In this document: positions 46,601-58,455 of the stretch, piece by piece
Numbering within the stretch: the first letter of the stretch is position 1
How the letters are laid out: every line of letters begins with the position of its first letter
The notes under the pieces: model-generated
The model's input: only the letters and a program-made list of their open reading frames with translations
Told to the model about the DNA's origin: nothing
Databases searched by the model: none
Assembly: GCF_000182565.1 (NCBI RefSeq)
Contig: NW_015971560.1
Coordinates: 1 to 64,000, forward strand
Reading direction: 5' to 3'
Source of the DNA: Spizellomyces punctatus DAOM BR117
Lineage: Eukaryota; Chytridiomycota; Chytridiomycetes; Spizellomycetales; Spizellomycetaceae
Length of the DNA: 64,000 nucleotides
Translations under genes and position numbers: made by a program

Positions 46601-49600
46601 CATTTGGTCCTCCTCCACGTCCACCTCCTGCGCTTACAAAATTTGCTCCGCTTCCCCCTCCGCCTCTGTGAGCTCCCCGAGCACCTCCTCGAGCACCTCC
46701 TCGGCCACCACGGGGTGCAGCACCACCAGGAGCCACTCTAGGTACTTCCTTCTTTCGTCCCGTTAAAGCATCCTGAGCCGTCTTCCACCTGTAAAGGATG
46801 CCACGTACGTCATACATCATATTCTACGAGTACGCTGCCGAAATATAGGCCTACGACACTTACCCGTTGACGTAGAACTTCTTTTGAGCATCAACAATCT
46901 TATGTAAATCTTTATCTGAGGGCGGTACGTATAAGAAATGTTCAAGTGGAACAGGCCGCTTCGCCGTGGATATCACATAAATATCCTTCTTCTTTGTTCG
47001 CCTGCCAGGAAGAGAAAGAGTCAAGAGCTGTATGGAACCATTAGGTCGTATAGTTGTGATCCTACCCAACCCAGTCTGCAAATTCTCTGGTATTTGGTAC
47101 AGTTGCCGACAATAGAATGAGATTGACGTGGGCGGGTAACATGATGATGACCTCTTCCCACACGACACCCCGCTAAAAGAATATTATAAGCCCACAATTT
47201 GCTTGAGCAGAGAATCTCGCGAACTCGCTTACCTCAATATCATTCACATAGTGGACCTCATCAAAAATGACAAATTCCACATCCCTAATCAGATCGGCCC
47301 CCCGATACAACATACTTCTCAGAATCTCTGTTGTCATGACAAGGCAACTAGCTTCAGGTTTGATTTGCACATCGCCCGTAAGGATTCCCACGTCCTCGAA
47401 CGTGGTGCGGAAGTCGCGAAACTTTTGATTACTCAAGGCTTTGATGGGCGATGTGTAAATTGCACTATTGAAATCCGGTTGTTACAAAGTGTCCGAACAT
47501 AATGCAAACGGCAAAGCAATGTAGCGTCTAAAGGACGTACCGAGTCATATGCTTTTGAGCCAACGCAATCGCATACTCAGCCACCACCGTTTTTCCAGCG
47601 GAAGTATGTGCAGCAACGAACACTGAATCACCATTTTCAAGATGGTACACTGCTTGCTTCTGGAAAACGTCGAGTTCAAATGGAAACTGAAGGCAGATGA
47701 TTAATGAGATTAGCGAACCGAAAGATGAAAATATCGGAACTCTGGGTTACCTCATGCGCAAGTTCCGGCACAAGGTCGTAAAAGTCTGGAAAGTCGTTAT
47801 TGATATCCACAACATGCGCCCATTCTTTGTGTGCAATGGCCTTGGGTCTCGGTGGAGGAAGGGGTAGACCTTCCGGCTGAGCAAAGTAAGCAAGATGTCC
47901 CCTAATCAACCGTCTAAATTCAACATGATGTGTGTACCTTATCTGGAAGGAGTTCGTCTACCTCGTTTCCCTCCTCGGTGGAGGGTGAGATCTTCTCCTC
48001 CTGTTGAGATGTCGCTTCCTGTCAATCCAGCCGGCACACGGTGTCGTGGTAAGAAAATTAGAGGTTACTTCTTGATCATTATGGTGGATGACGCACCGGC
48101 TCGGTAGGCATATTCACTCCTTCTTCCTTAAGAAATTCGAATGCCAAATCGTCTCCACCAGTCAGAATCTCTTGAATGTTGAGCATCGTCTTTCTGGGCG
48201 CTGCGATCATTGGAGCTTGGTCTGGCCATAGCAGTGATTGGTCAACATAAGACTGACCGAGACTGGAAACCTGGCTAAAGAGTACCATTTAATATCAGGC
48301 CACGATCGAATCCAGGCGGTACCATGAGGAGGTCATCTAGAAAGAGAGGGTGATCATGGTTACGAGAATGATACAGTCATTTACCATTCCGAGCAGCTCA
48401 CCTTCGTCAAACTTTAATAATTCCTCCAACTGCTTTTCCAGCTCTTCCAGGGGCTCATCTTCGACCAGTGTCACTGCTTCCAGCCCACCTGCAGAAAGTT
48501 GCTCTGAGAACACACACCAGGTTCAAAAGACCAAAATCAGCGGACCTGGGGCAAAGGGCAAATTTGTGGGATGTCCTCTCACGAAGTCCGAGATTCCCGC
48601 CGGTTCGCGGTGAACTGAAGTGGAGTTCTTTGCTGTAAGTGCATGGTCAGGAAGAATGACCTGCACGCAAAGAAGAAACGAAAACCAAATCAGAATGTAT
48701 TCCATAACCCATTCTAAACAACATGTATATTTTGATAAATATCTCTCACAAATCGGTCAATCAGTGCAACTAATTTAGATCATAATAGCAATGCGCCATC
48801 TGACACGCATGGATCGCATATGTGACCCACTTTTTCCACGCATCTAGCCGGCCGAACTATACCTATCTAACGGCAATCAAGAACAAGGGAATCTTACCTC
48901 TTCCCAGTTCCAGAAGTCCAATTCCCCTGTAACAACATCGCGTTTGATCTTCAAGTCCGTCCGCCGCTTTGAAGGCTCAACATGAAGTAGGCTCAACCAA
49001 TCTGGTTCCCGATCCACGAAACTGAACGAGAGTTAATTGGGAGTCAAGTGCGGGTGTCTATATCTCTAGAGCCTCCCACATGGGTTACCCACGGCTGAGT
49101 TCATCCACGGGGAAAGGCTCACCCTTTGTCGGGCGTGAGAAGAAATCGAAAGATATTCTCCACAGCGCCATGCATGACAAGGGAGCATTAGGTCCACGGG
49201 CATTATGCATACCGTTGAGCTCTATCTAACATGTCATCGTCTAGAGTTGGTTTTGGCATAAGATACTTTTGCGCAAGGTCGCTTTTAATATCATCAACCG
49301 TCTCCGCATCGAAAGGGCCGAGACCCAGTGGAAGCTATAAATTAAGCAGTGACAAATGAATTGTTTGCGGCTATCAACCAACAACGCTTGCATCATACAG
49401 TCGTCCTCTCGTGTGGCACACCCAACTGCCTGTGCCTTTCCTCATCCGGTACAATGGCAACATCCCCTGAGCGTCCAAGCTCAAGAAAATCAAACGGTAT
49501 TCGGTTTTCTACGGCAGGTGCTACAATTCGGTCATAAGTCTATGCAATGTAGAGCACATGTCAAGTTCCAAGCAAATCATACCAGACCCTGGAGGTTGCT

Positions 49601-49655
49601 TTTCCAGTTCTGCTAAAAGGTCCAAAAAGTTTTGTTCACCAGCAGCTTGTGCCAT
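43603..49655 (-). CDS. SKI2: Ski2-family DExH RNA helicase of the cytoplasmic exosome
   Basis: Long gene of roughly twenty exons. The Ski complex helicase unwinds RNA and feeds it to the cytoplasmic exosome. The N-terminal part includes [16 protein letters not shown], typical of Ski2 rather than Mtr4. Motif I is [14 protein letters not shown], the DEVH box is [12 protein letters not shown], motif III is LSATVPNT, and motif VI is [12 protein letters not shown]. Between the two RecA domains there is an Arg-Gly-rich insert (46600-46760, RGGRGG repeats). After the helicase core come the arch region and the C-terminal DSHCT domain, ending near [17 protein letters not shown] put the start at the ATG at 49655 ([14 protein letters not shown]). 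The longer open frame upstream carries an unrelated hydrophobic stretch. All helicase motifs are intact. Exon boundaries are not individually verified. Confidence 0.9.
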
Positions 49656-50140
49656 GGCTGTAAACCAAACAAACAAAAACGATACGGCAATGAACAAGTC
49701 CAAAGTGGTAATGCCAATTGGCAAGCTGGCAGGCAGATCGCTGGATAACGTGATCTCACATGACCCATATATCTCATAATGAAATGAACGCGTCTGCCTC
49801 CTCCCGATCAGATTTAATAATCAATAACCAGTTTCCTCCTTCTTTTTCCCACGCACTTGCCGACTAGATGAACATGCACTACAAATACATAGGAAAATAG
49901 ATATACCATCAGATATGCTTTGTATCGCTAATAACATGATACTTCAGGCTGACTCTGATACCATTACCATATCGTAAACAAGATCTGGTCCAATCTCAAT
50001 GTAGATGGAAGCGTTTTGCCTTGATAGATAGACACTTGTTTGCAGTTGATAAATGTTCATTTGCAGGTCTTTACGCCGTCTGTCAGCTGACTCATTAATG
50101 TTCCCATAGCGACCAACCCTTTATAAAGACGTTTTTTTTC
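49656..50140. other. upstream region of Ski2
   Basis: AT-rich sequence with no gene seen. It grades into the repeat array to the right. Confidence 0.5.
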
Positions 50141-50143
50141 TTC

Positions 50144-51370
50144 CAGAGCGGTTTCCCACGCTTGTTTTTCCTTCCTTCTCCTCACGATCATCTTCAAGGC
50201 GAGTCATCGGTTGGACGGCATTTGCATACGGTACGTTGCTACAGCCAGAGATGCATGATGAAAGGTCACAAAGGATGAAGTACGATCTCTGATATCATGA
50301 TTATATCGAAGCTTTGTGCTCTGATGTGACCTTCATAGCATGACCTATTTTTACTTTATGCGTCAACTGATTGCTAACGAAGCTTTTGTCTTTTCTTCTT
50401 CTCATATCTGCCGCGCACCTTTACGGGCTTGCCTCTTTCTTCCAAGGCCCAGTTTCCAACGCTTGTTTTTCCTTTCTTCTCCCCCACCATCATCTTCAAG
50501 GCGAGTCGTCGGTTGGACGGCATTTGCATACGGTACGTTGCTACAACCAGCGATGCATGATGCATGGAAGGTCATAAAGGATGAGGCAACGCCCCACCTG
50601 ATAACATGATGATATCCGCATGCTCTGATGTGACCTTCGTAGCATGAGCTTTACTTTACTCTTTCATGCGTCAACTGATTCGCTAACGATGCTTTTCTCC
50701 TTTCTTGACCCATATATCTGCCCCGCACCGCTATGGCTTTGCCCCTTTCTTTCCAAAGGGCAGTTTCCCACGCTAGCTTCCCCGCCTCCCCCCACCACTC
50801 TCGACGCGGAACATGGGTTCAACATTTGAACCATCCGGTACGTTGCTACACACCAGAGATGCATGGAAGGTCACAAAGGATGAGGTACCATCACCCTGAT
50901 ATAATGATTATATCGTCATTCACCACGTCGGCGACGACGTGGTGCTCTGATGTGACCTTCGTAGCATGGGCTCTTTCTTTACTCTTCATGCGTCAATTGA
51001 TTCCTAACGATGCTTTTGTCCTTTCTTCTTCTCATATCTGCCACACACCGGACGGGCTCGCCCTTGTCTTCCAAGGCTCAGTTTCCCACGCTTGCTTCCC
51101 CGCCTCCCCACCATCATTTTCAAGGCGAGTCGTCGGTTGGACGACACTTCCATAGGGTACGTTGCTACAACCAGAGATGCATGATGCATGGAAGGTCACA
51201 AAGGATGAAGTACGATCTCTGATATCATGATTATATCGTTATTCGCCACACCCCCGTGGTTTCTGATGTGGCCCTCGTAGCATGAGCTTTTCATTCCTTA
51301 TGCATCAACTGATTGCTAACGATGCTTTTTTCCTTTTTCACATATCTGCTGCACACCTGTATAAGCACCT
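50144..51370. repeat. tandem array of diverged ~310 bp units
   Basis: The anchor GCGTCAACTGATT (or a close variant) recurs at 50360, 50668, 50990 and 51301, spacings 308, 322 and 311 bp. A second anchor, GGTACGTTGCTACA followed by CAGAGATGCATG, recurs in each unit. A truncated first unit covers 50144-50345. Units also share TGATGTGACCTTCGTAGCATG and a GATAT(A/C)ATGATTATATC palindrome. No open frame is conserved between units, so the array is non-coding or derived from a decayed gene. Confidence 0.85.
50921..50944. repeat. perfect 10-bp-arm hairpin within one repeat unit
   Basis: CACCACGTCG and its exact reverse complement CGACGTGGTG are separated by four bases. It is present in only one unit of the array; the next unit has a degraded CCACACCCCCGTGG in its place. 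Confidence 0.8.
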
Positions 51371-51479
51371 TTGCCGATGTTGGATGTAACACACCAAGTC
51401 GCTAGTCGCGCGATGGAAACCGCCATGCACACGTTAACGTTCGTTGGCGCTGGCTTCGAGCATCCTATTAATGAGTTAT

Positions 51480-53470
51480 CCGCGGACATTGGTAACAATA
51501 TTCCTCACTTGCACAAGGCCGTGTTGCGTGCGTTATTATATAGGATAGGTTTCACTCTATTAAATATTCCTATTGTCCGTAGTTGGTTGTGTTGACAATC
51601 AAATATATATTACTTTTACACATTGTTTACACCAAGAATAACATCTCTTGCGATGGTCACTCCATTGAATATCAGAAGATACCAAACTGAAACTTGGCTT
51701 AATGCGGCAGTAAGTTTTTATGGGTATTGATGCCTGCAGTTTTCAAAGAGTTGCACTGTCAAAAACTGTAGTTGTTGATAATTATCGTGAATGCATGCAG
51801 GTTTTGCTTTTCCATCGTCTTTCTTGCATGGAGAAACCATTTATACTTGCATCTTCAGCACCTTACAAGGCTCACTTTCCAGCACTTGCATCCCCCCACA
51901 TCGCCCTCGAGACGTTGGACAACATTTCAACCATCCATCCGATACGTTGCCAAAACTAGAGATGCATGGTGAAAAGTCACAAAGGATGAGGTATATGATT
52001 ATATCCCCGTCGCAGACATGGTGTTCTGATGTGAATTCGTGGCATGAGCTCCTTTTACTTTATGCGTCAACTGATTGCTAACGAGGCTTTTTTCCTTATT
52101 CACATATCTGCCGCACACCTGTATTGGCCCCTTTGCTGACGTTGGATGGATCACACCAATTCGCGAGTTGCCAACGGAGACCATCATGGACACGCCAACG
52201 TTCGCTGGAGCTAACAAGAAAACCGGCAATGATTTCAAGGCAGCATCAACCGTTAATGAAAAAAATTTGACGAAGAGGCAAATGCCGGCTACGGAGGTTG
52301 TCGGGAATACTAAAAGGAAGAAGCCTAAGAAGAAGACCATTCTTTAATTTGGGCTCTACCTCAGCATACTCTTTCCCACCTCCCTCCACGGCCTTACCCA
52401 AAGCTTGCTGCGTGCGGCCCAGGACACGCTCACCACCAGTGGCGCGCCAAACCTCTTAGGGGGTTACCGAAACCGTCACCCACTCGACCTACCCGACCAC
52501 AACACAGATTGGCAGCCGATCGCATGTACCCAGGGATCCTGAGGTCACGAGGATGTCGAGAATCCAAAGAAGCCGCCTAAAAAGAAGAGGAAGAAAAACA
52601 ATGGCACTTCAACTGAAGATGCTTCACAAACGGCGGGGCCATCCGGTATGGGATATCCTTGGATAGGTTTACCTAACGGGTGAACACTATCCTATTTATT
52701 GGTTTAAGCCGATAATCTAAAGTTATTCATTACAGAGCATGATAAGATGTGTGATTTATTCGACCTTTTTCAACTTTCTCAATTATATCGTTAGGAAAGA
52801 CAATAATATTATTGTAAAACTTTTTAGCCTGTTGGTATTAATGCAGTAAATCCTTGGTTTTTATAGGCTAGTTGTGTATTGTTAGCTTCAGGTTTTGTTA
52901 CTGTACTCTTGGGTGCTTTCTTCTTATTTCTTCAATATAATGAATATTATTACGGTGAATTTACCATTGCTGATAGTGTATTTGGTTCGGTGTTCTACTG
53001 AGAGTACCGCGAAAATCTCAAAAAAAAAAAAAAAAAAAAGAGCCAGAGGAAGGCGAAAGATCGGCAGGCTTGATCATTATTTGACTCCGACCTCATTTGG
53101 TTTCGTGTATGGTGTTAATGGGTTACTGGTGGACATTTGTAACAATATTCCCCACCTGCACAAGGCCATGTTAGTCGGTTTTTATGTAGGATAGGCATCA
53201 CTCTGTACAATGTTCCTACAGTCCGTAGTTGGTTGTGTTGACACTCAAACTTTTTGACATTAACACTGTTCCACCACCGAGAATGAGATCTCTTTAGATC
53301 GTCACTTCATTGAATCAAAAGGTCTCAAACGTGGAGCATGCACCAAACTGAGAATGACACCTTGGCTAATTAGGAGAACATGTTCACTTGTATTGAAGCC
53401 TGCACGTTACATGTATCGTGAATGTATACAGGTTTTGCATTTCCATCATCGTCCTTGCAAGGAAAACCCA
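51480..53470. repeat. second-order repeat blocks around diverged array units
   Basis: A block of about 350 bp (GGTAACAATATTCCTCAC...TGCACAAGGC...GTCCGTAGTTGGTTGTGTTGAC...) occurs at about 51480-51840 and again, diverged, at about 53115-53470. Between them, 51840-52230 is another diverged copy of the 310-bp unit, with its own anchor at 52064. Lys-rich short frames occur at 52200-52347, 52560-52680 and 53015-53060, and an A run of 19 lies near 53020. No gene can be supported with confidence. Confidence 0.7.
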
Positions 53471-53804
53471 ACTGCAATGCATCTCCCAGCACCTGAGGAT
53501 CACTACTCGTATTAACGTATTCCCGGACCAGCTCAGCACTTTCATATGCAACCCACTTCATATGCTCTGCCATATGCATGTATATATACAAACCCTTTGT
53601 CCATTTGTCCGGTGAATACATCGATACAGGTGTTAAGTTTGCCAACCATCTCCCCACCTTCAGACTCGAATTGTCTTCTCTGGCAAATTCCTCGGGCATT
53701 TGGCGCCTATTGTGGACCCTGGAGTTCTGATCTATCAAAACCGCAGCGACTTCTTGCACTCGAGCTTCCAGAGAATGGGCATCCAAGAGAGGTTCAAGCT
53801 ACTG
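53370..53804 (-). CDS. possible gene fragment, unrecognised
   Basis: Open frame of about 145 codons with protein-like composition (VLIDQNSRVHNRRQMPEEF, SSLKVGRWLANL, VAYESAELVREYV, VLGDALQLGFPCKDDDGN). No in-frame ATG is at its left end, so it would be an internal exon or a remnant. SSLKVGRWL faintly recalls helicase-associated domains, but this is too short to claim. Its 3' part overlaps the repeat block described above. Confidence 0.3.
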
Positions 53805-53967
53805 TCACGCGAGGCTCACACCATAATTGCTACGACATACACGCACCAAGCCCCCACACCATGTCCCTCTGCACATGCAGAGCAGGCAGGAAGCTCCTGC
53901 AAGACTGGCTTGGATTTCTAGTCTGACTGGGGACACCGAGTCAATGTGCAAACTGTCAACACATTTT

Positions 53968-54240
53968 TGAGCTGCACTGCAGCCTGTCCATGGTGAGGTA
54001 CAGGACAAATCAGTTGGGCAGCCAGCTCCAATACTAGCCCCTGTGGCCACAGCTGCAACTGTAGCTAGTTCTTGGTGAGTGTAGCTCCCATAAGGAGTAC
54101 CTCTGTGGCTGTAGCTGCCCTGCAGCCTGTTGATGGTGCATGCAGGACAAGGCAGCTGCAGCTTCCCAGTTTGCCAGCTCCAATAGTAGATCTGAGGCTA
54201 CAGATGCAACTGTAGCTAGTTCTTGGTTGAGTGCCATCCT
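53968..54240. repeat. direct duplication of about 150 bp
   Basis: GCAACTGTAGCTAGTTCTTGG occurs at 54055-54075 and 54206-54226, and CTGCAGCCTGT...CCAGCTCCAATA(C/G)TAG precedes each copy. The region is rich in CAGCTG palindromes. Confidence 0.75.
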
Positions 54241-54269
54241 TATGTAATGGATTTCTGGATTATCCAATT

Positions 54270-54315
54270 GAACCAATCTCATAGCTAACCAATGATTGGT
54301 TTATCAGATTGGTTC
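54270..54315. repeat. nested inverted repeat
   Basis: Outer arms GAACCAATCT and AGATTGGTTC are exact 10-bp complements. Inside lies ACCAAT-G-ATTGGT, a second perfect palindrome. Four CCAAT/ATTGG elements thus fall within 46 bp. Could be a hairpin terminus of a mobile element or chance. Confidence 0.7.
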
Positions 54316-54982
54316 ATTCCAATGTGATTGTAGTGGCCACTTATCTCAGGAAGCTTTGAGTCCTCAGCTTGTCATTTCCTTTGGCCATTTGCAAGCATTC
54401 TTCATCTCACCAGCAGGCATTTCACACTCCATACATTGCCCTGAAGGTTGACTCGGTGTGTTTCCAAGAAAACAAACCTTGTAAGCCAATACACGCGTGT
54501 AGATCACTTTCTCACATCATTTGAGAATGGTTCTCCTAACATGCCCAGCAAACCTGCCGCAGATTTCTCTACATCGCTTTGTGAAGCCATACCACTCTTT
54601 GGCGGAGAGTCTTGACTTGTCTCTCTGCTCTGAAGGAAGAGAGACATCGTATGGATGACCTGCCAATTGCGAGGAATTCCATAGCAGATTGAATCCTATA
54701 GTGAATCCCCAAGTGGATGCCATTGGCCATCCCATAGTTCCAGCAGGTAAGCATTGCAAACAGCTTCATTAGAACGAATGAAACGGCATGTGTCAAGAAA
54801 TGGGGAAAGATGTCTCCATTTCGCAGATATTGGAGGATTCGGTGCATGAATACACCATCAAATATGTCCAGACTACTAGTTGAACTGTGGACTGATGTTT
54901 ATCTCTACTAGGAAAACCGCGTTCCATACGCTATTTCCTCAACCCTTTTTCGTTGGCGTAGATTTGCAGTCTGTTTGGGCAT
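54316..54982. other. intergenic region upstream of the WD40 gene
   Basis: A minus-strand open stretch at 54517-54759 (for example EQRDKSRLSAKEWYGF) reads somewhat like protein and may be a relic. Otherwise nothing is supported. The WD40 promoter should lie at its right end. Confidence 0.4.
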
Positions 54983-57900
54983 ATGGAAATTGACCGTCGA
55001 TTGCCTCGTGGCAATGTTTTCAACCCGGATAGCGAAGACCAGGTACAGGGCGCGTGGCTACGGGAGAACCGCGATGTTGTTGGCACAACAGTCATTGCTC
55101 CTCGTCGATCTAGCAGAGCAAAGCGGTCAGCATCTCAAATGCGAAGAAGCTCTGATGGTAGTGGTGAAGCCGCAGTGGAAGAATCGGATTCTCCAACTTT
55201 AAAGCGAATTAAACGGTTACAAGGTTTGCTGAGAGATGCGAGAAGCTCCAGCCCTTCAACTACCACAAGTAGCGACGATCAGTTGTCCCCTTCTGGCCCT
55301 CTCGCACCACAATATACCGATACGACATTGATGCGTATTGCTTGTGGACCTTGCGACAACAAAGAGTGGGAATCACTAAGCGATGCAGGTCGACCTCACG
55401 CGCAATCTTGTCAAAACCACGAACCCCCAAAGATGCGCAAAACAGATGCTGGCGCCACGACCTATCAACCATCTCCGACACCCGATCGACAAGGAAAACG
55501 TAAGAAGCGGGTGCAAGTAATGATCGATCTATGGGTGCCATATCGGACGGTCGCGAAAACAGAGAATACCCGGAGACAGGGTAAGAAGAGCGCACACGTC
55601 GATGATAATCCTGAACGGCGAGTCACCAGAGCGTCTGCGCGGCGGCGGAGCACGGGCGCGGGAAGCGCTACTACTGACGAGGATGCTGCTCTGGAAGCAT
55701 CTTCCGAACCAACGCCAAAAGATGCGCTTCGAAATTTGGCTCCTGCTGTGTACGGAGCATTTGCTTACGCCCAGACGAAGAAATGGGGCATATGGGATAA
55801 GATGTGGAGACAAAGGGAACAACAGCAGCGGTCCATGGGGAAGCACATCGTGACAGAATCGAAGGCAGCTCGTACCAAGCCTGTCGAAAGAGAATATTTT
55901 TTTGCTGCAAGTGCGTGCCTGCTTGGGTTGCAACGTTTAGCACTTATGCTGAAAAGTTAGGGTTGCCTGATTAGAGCGCGCATATTATCACACAAATCTT
56001 GGCCTTTTGGATTCTCCTGGGGCACTCCTAGCGGAAAGCAAAACAGGCAAGGGGTTAAACACGGATGAGATGAAAAACATTCTCGATACGCAAGGCTTCG
56101 TGTACGAAGTCAAGGGCCAAAAGATTGCCCCCAAGGGACCTAAACGAGGGCTGAGCCGCATTCTTGAGTCAAGGGAATGTGGCAGTCTTGCTCCTGGTAG
56201 CTCAGGGATAGTGACGGTAAGTCTAAGAACATGATGTATCCACTTGATTGGGAAAGCCCTTTGCTGATTGTACTTACAATCTTAGCTGATGGCAGCGCGT
56301 AGCATCCATCGTTTCCGCCAAGTTGCATCTCATCAGCTTGGTAGTGGGCATACGTCCGCGTTGCAATTCGCAAGAGTTCCCTTCGACATTGATGGCGAGC
56401 GGATTGAGCATCGCTTAATGCTCGCATCGTCACATTTGTCAGATCAGTCCACACAGTACAATAAGCCAGGAACAGTAATCATGTGGGATGTGGAATGCGC
56501 AGGATGGGAAGACTCGAATCCCGGTAAGATTCCGTTCATTTATTTATAGTGTGCTACATGAGCTTATAACGACCTAATTTTTATTGTAGAGTTGCTCCGG
56601 GCTGTCGGTGAAGCCGATGAAGCCGATGTAATTAGATCGCACACTTGGACAAGTCCAGATGGTCAAGGTAAGTTCATTTTTTCATTCTATCGTTCGCTGG
56701 TCCTTATACCTGATATGAATTTCATTCACATTCACATAGTCCTATCCTCAAATGTTATGGACTTGACCTTTGCGACCGACGGTGCGTTTCTCTTCACTGC
56801 AGCTGCCCAAGATCCCGTTGTCAAAGCGTGGCAGTCGCAGGACGGCACGCTATTTCAGGAGATGAAAATGAAGGCAAAGGGTAGATGGGGAGATCGTAAG
56901 TTTCGGTCTCGTAGCGTATAAGATTAAATGTCACGTTCACCGTCTCCTCTTTTAGGCTCACCACGGTATCGCAACATGGGCATGCAAAAACTTACAGTGA
57001 AGCCATCCTCGTCGGATTGCGTAGTGGCGGGCGCGGGATATGATGGATCAATTAGGGTCTTTAGCATGTGGGCCAAACCTGCGGGGGCTGACGTGACATG
57101 GGGATATCATGACATGAGCCCAGATCTCGAGGAGGTCGAGAAGTACGTGGAACCTCGGCTGCCAAGTGTGTACTTAGAACTCATGAATTTTGTTTTCTTA
57201 TGTCAGGTCTGGCGACGTTTTTCGTGTCGCTACTGATGTGGCATTTGGGCATGACGCTTCCAAGAAATATCTTATCGGAGGATTTGAAAGATTTCGAGGA
57301 GGTCGAGGATCAGGCCAGGTTTGTCGCGTGTCTCGCACGTGCGAAGAGTTTCGAGTCTCACTTACTTACTCTCGGCGCGCGTCTAGGTCAAAGTCTATGA
57401 CTACGAAGTCGGTTCTCTGATCGGCAGATTTGACATTGGCGAGAATGCGGTAGCAACGCTGCGTGTTTCGCCGTTGGGTAAGAAACCAGTCCAGCCCATG
57501 TTGGACCGATATTTTGTCTAATAGAGAACGTCGTATATTTGCAGGTAGCTCGCTGCTAGTAGGGACAACAGGCAACGCGCCATTACCAGGGGAAGAAGAA
57601 GCCGATTTTCAAGATCAGGGAGACGGGAAACTACGTCTCTTTGATCTGCGTAACGTGGGTCAGTCATCTGGGGGACTGAGCTCAGTTCTCACTTTCAACA
57701 CGGATCAAACTGATCACAACGTTGTTGGATTCAGGTATGTTGGTTGCTCATGTTGCACCTCCAAGGAGTTTAGCAAGAGACACTCACTTTGCTACTGGTG
57801 TATCGTTGATCAGTCCGTGCGAACATTACGTTTTCTCCTGTAGCGATCCCGATGGGACAAACCGCAAGCCCCATACTGTAGTCTTTGACCGACGACATCC

Positions 57901-58455
57901 CAAAAAGCCCCTGTTGTATAGCCCTTTGCGATTGGAACATCATGGTATGCTTATCCTCTTTACGGTCCGGTTTAGCCAACGTTAATCAGAAAATGCTAGC
58001 TCCTCCGCGCGGCAACTCTGGTGATGGCGTCACCTGTGCTTACTGGACAAAAGGTGGATTACTCCTGACGGGGGGCCAAGACGAGATGGTACTCAAAATC
58101 GATGGTAATCCTGGCCCATTCCTGTATTAACCATCTAATGCAAACTATATAGGTACGCGTGTGGGATGTGCGTCGAGGAGACCCACTTGTACGTGTTTTG
58201 GATGGACACGCTGGCCCGGTAACAGCCATGGCAATGTCGCCAGGTAAGAATGCTTGGAAGATAAGTCTGTGAAGAAAGAAAACGAGCAGACATTTATACC
58301 CCGTGACAAATTCTACAGACGAAGACTGGTTAGCTGTCGGAACAACCACTGGAAAGGTTCACCTATGGACAATGCAGGATCAGGAACATTGTGTGAAAAT
58401 GTGGGATGACGCTGTTGGGAGGGGAAGACGGTTGGGGGAGATTCAGGTGGCGTGA
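54983..58455 (+). CDS. WD40-repeat protein with long basic N-terminal region
   Basis: About twelve exons. The first (54983 to about 55905) encodes some 308 residues rich in Arg, Ser and Lys (RRVTRASARRRSTGAG, KRKKRVQV), with nuclear-localisation-like clusters. It joins in phase to KRAYYHTNLGLLDSPG at about 55973. The remainder carries WD40-type blades: LMLASSHL...VIMWDVE, VMDLTFATDGAFLFTAA...VKAWQS, CVVAGAGYDGSIRVFSMW, LRLFDLRN, LLTGGQDEMV...VRVWDVRRGDPL, and VTAMAMSPDEDWLAVGTTTGKVHLWTM. This is a seven-blade propeller or close to it, so a scaffold role is likely. A nuclear, chromatin-related function would suit the basic N-terminus but is inference. I cannot name the orthologue. Ends at the TGA at 58453-58455. 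Confidence 0.75.

Noticed and set aside
46600-46760. Gly/Arg-rich stretch in Ski2 as a separate gene or assembly error
   Set aside because: It lies in frame between the helicase domains, where an RGG-type insert is compatible with the family.
52200-52347. Lys-rich short frame in the repeat region as a gene
   Set aside because: Low complexity, lies in repeated DNA, and no intact larger frame can be built.
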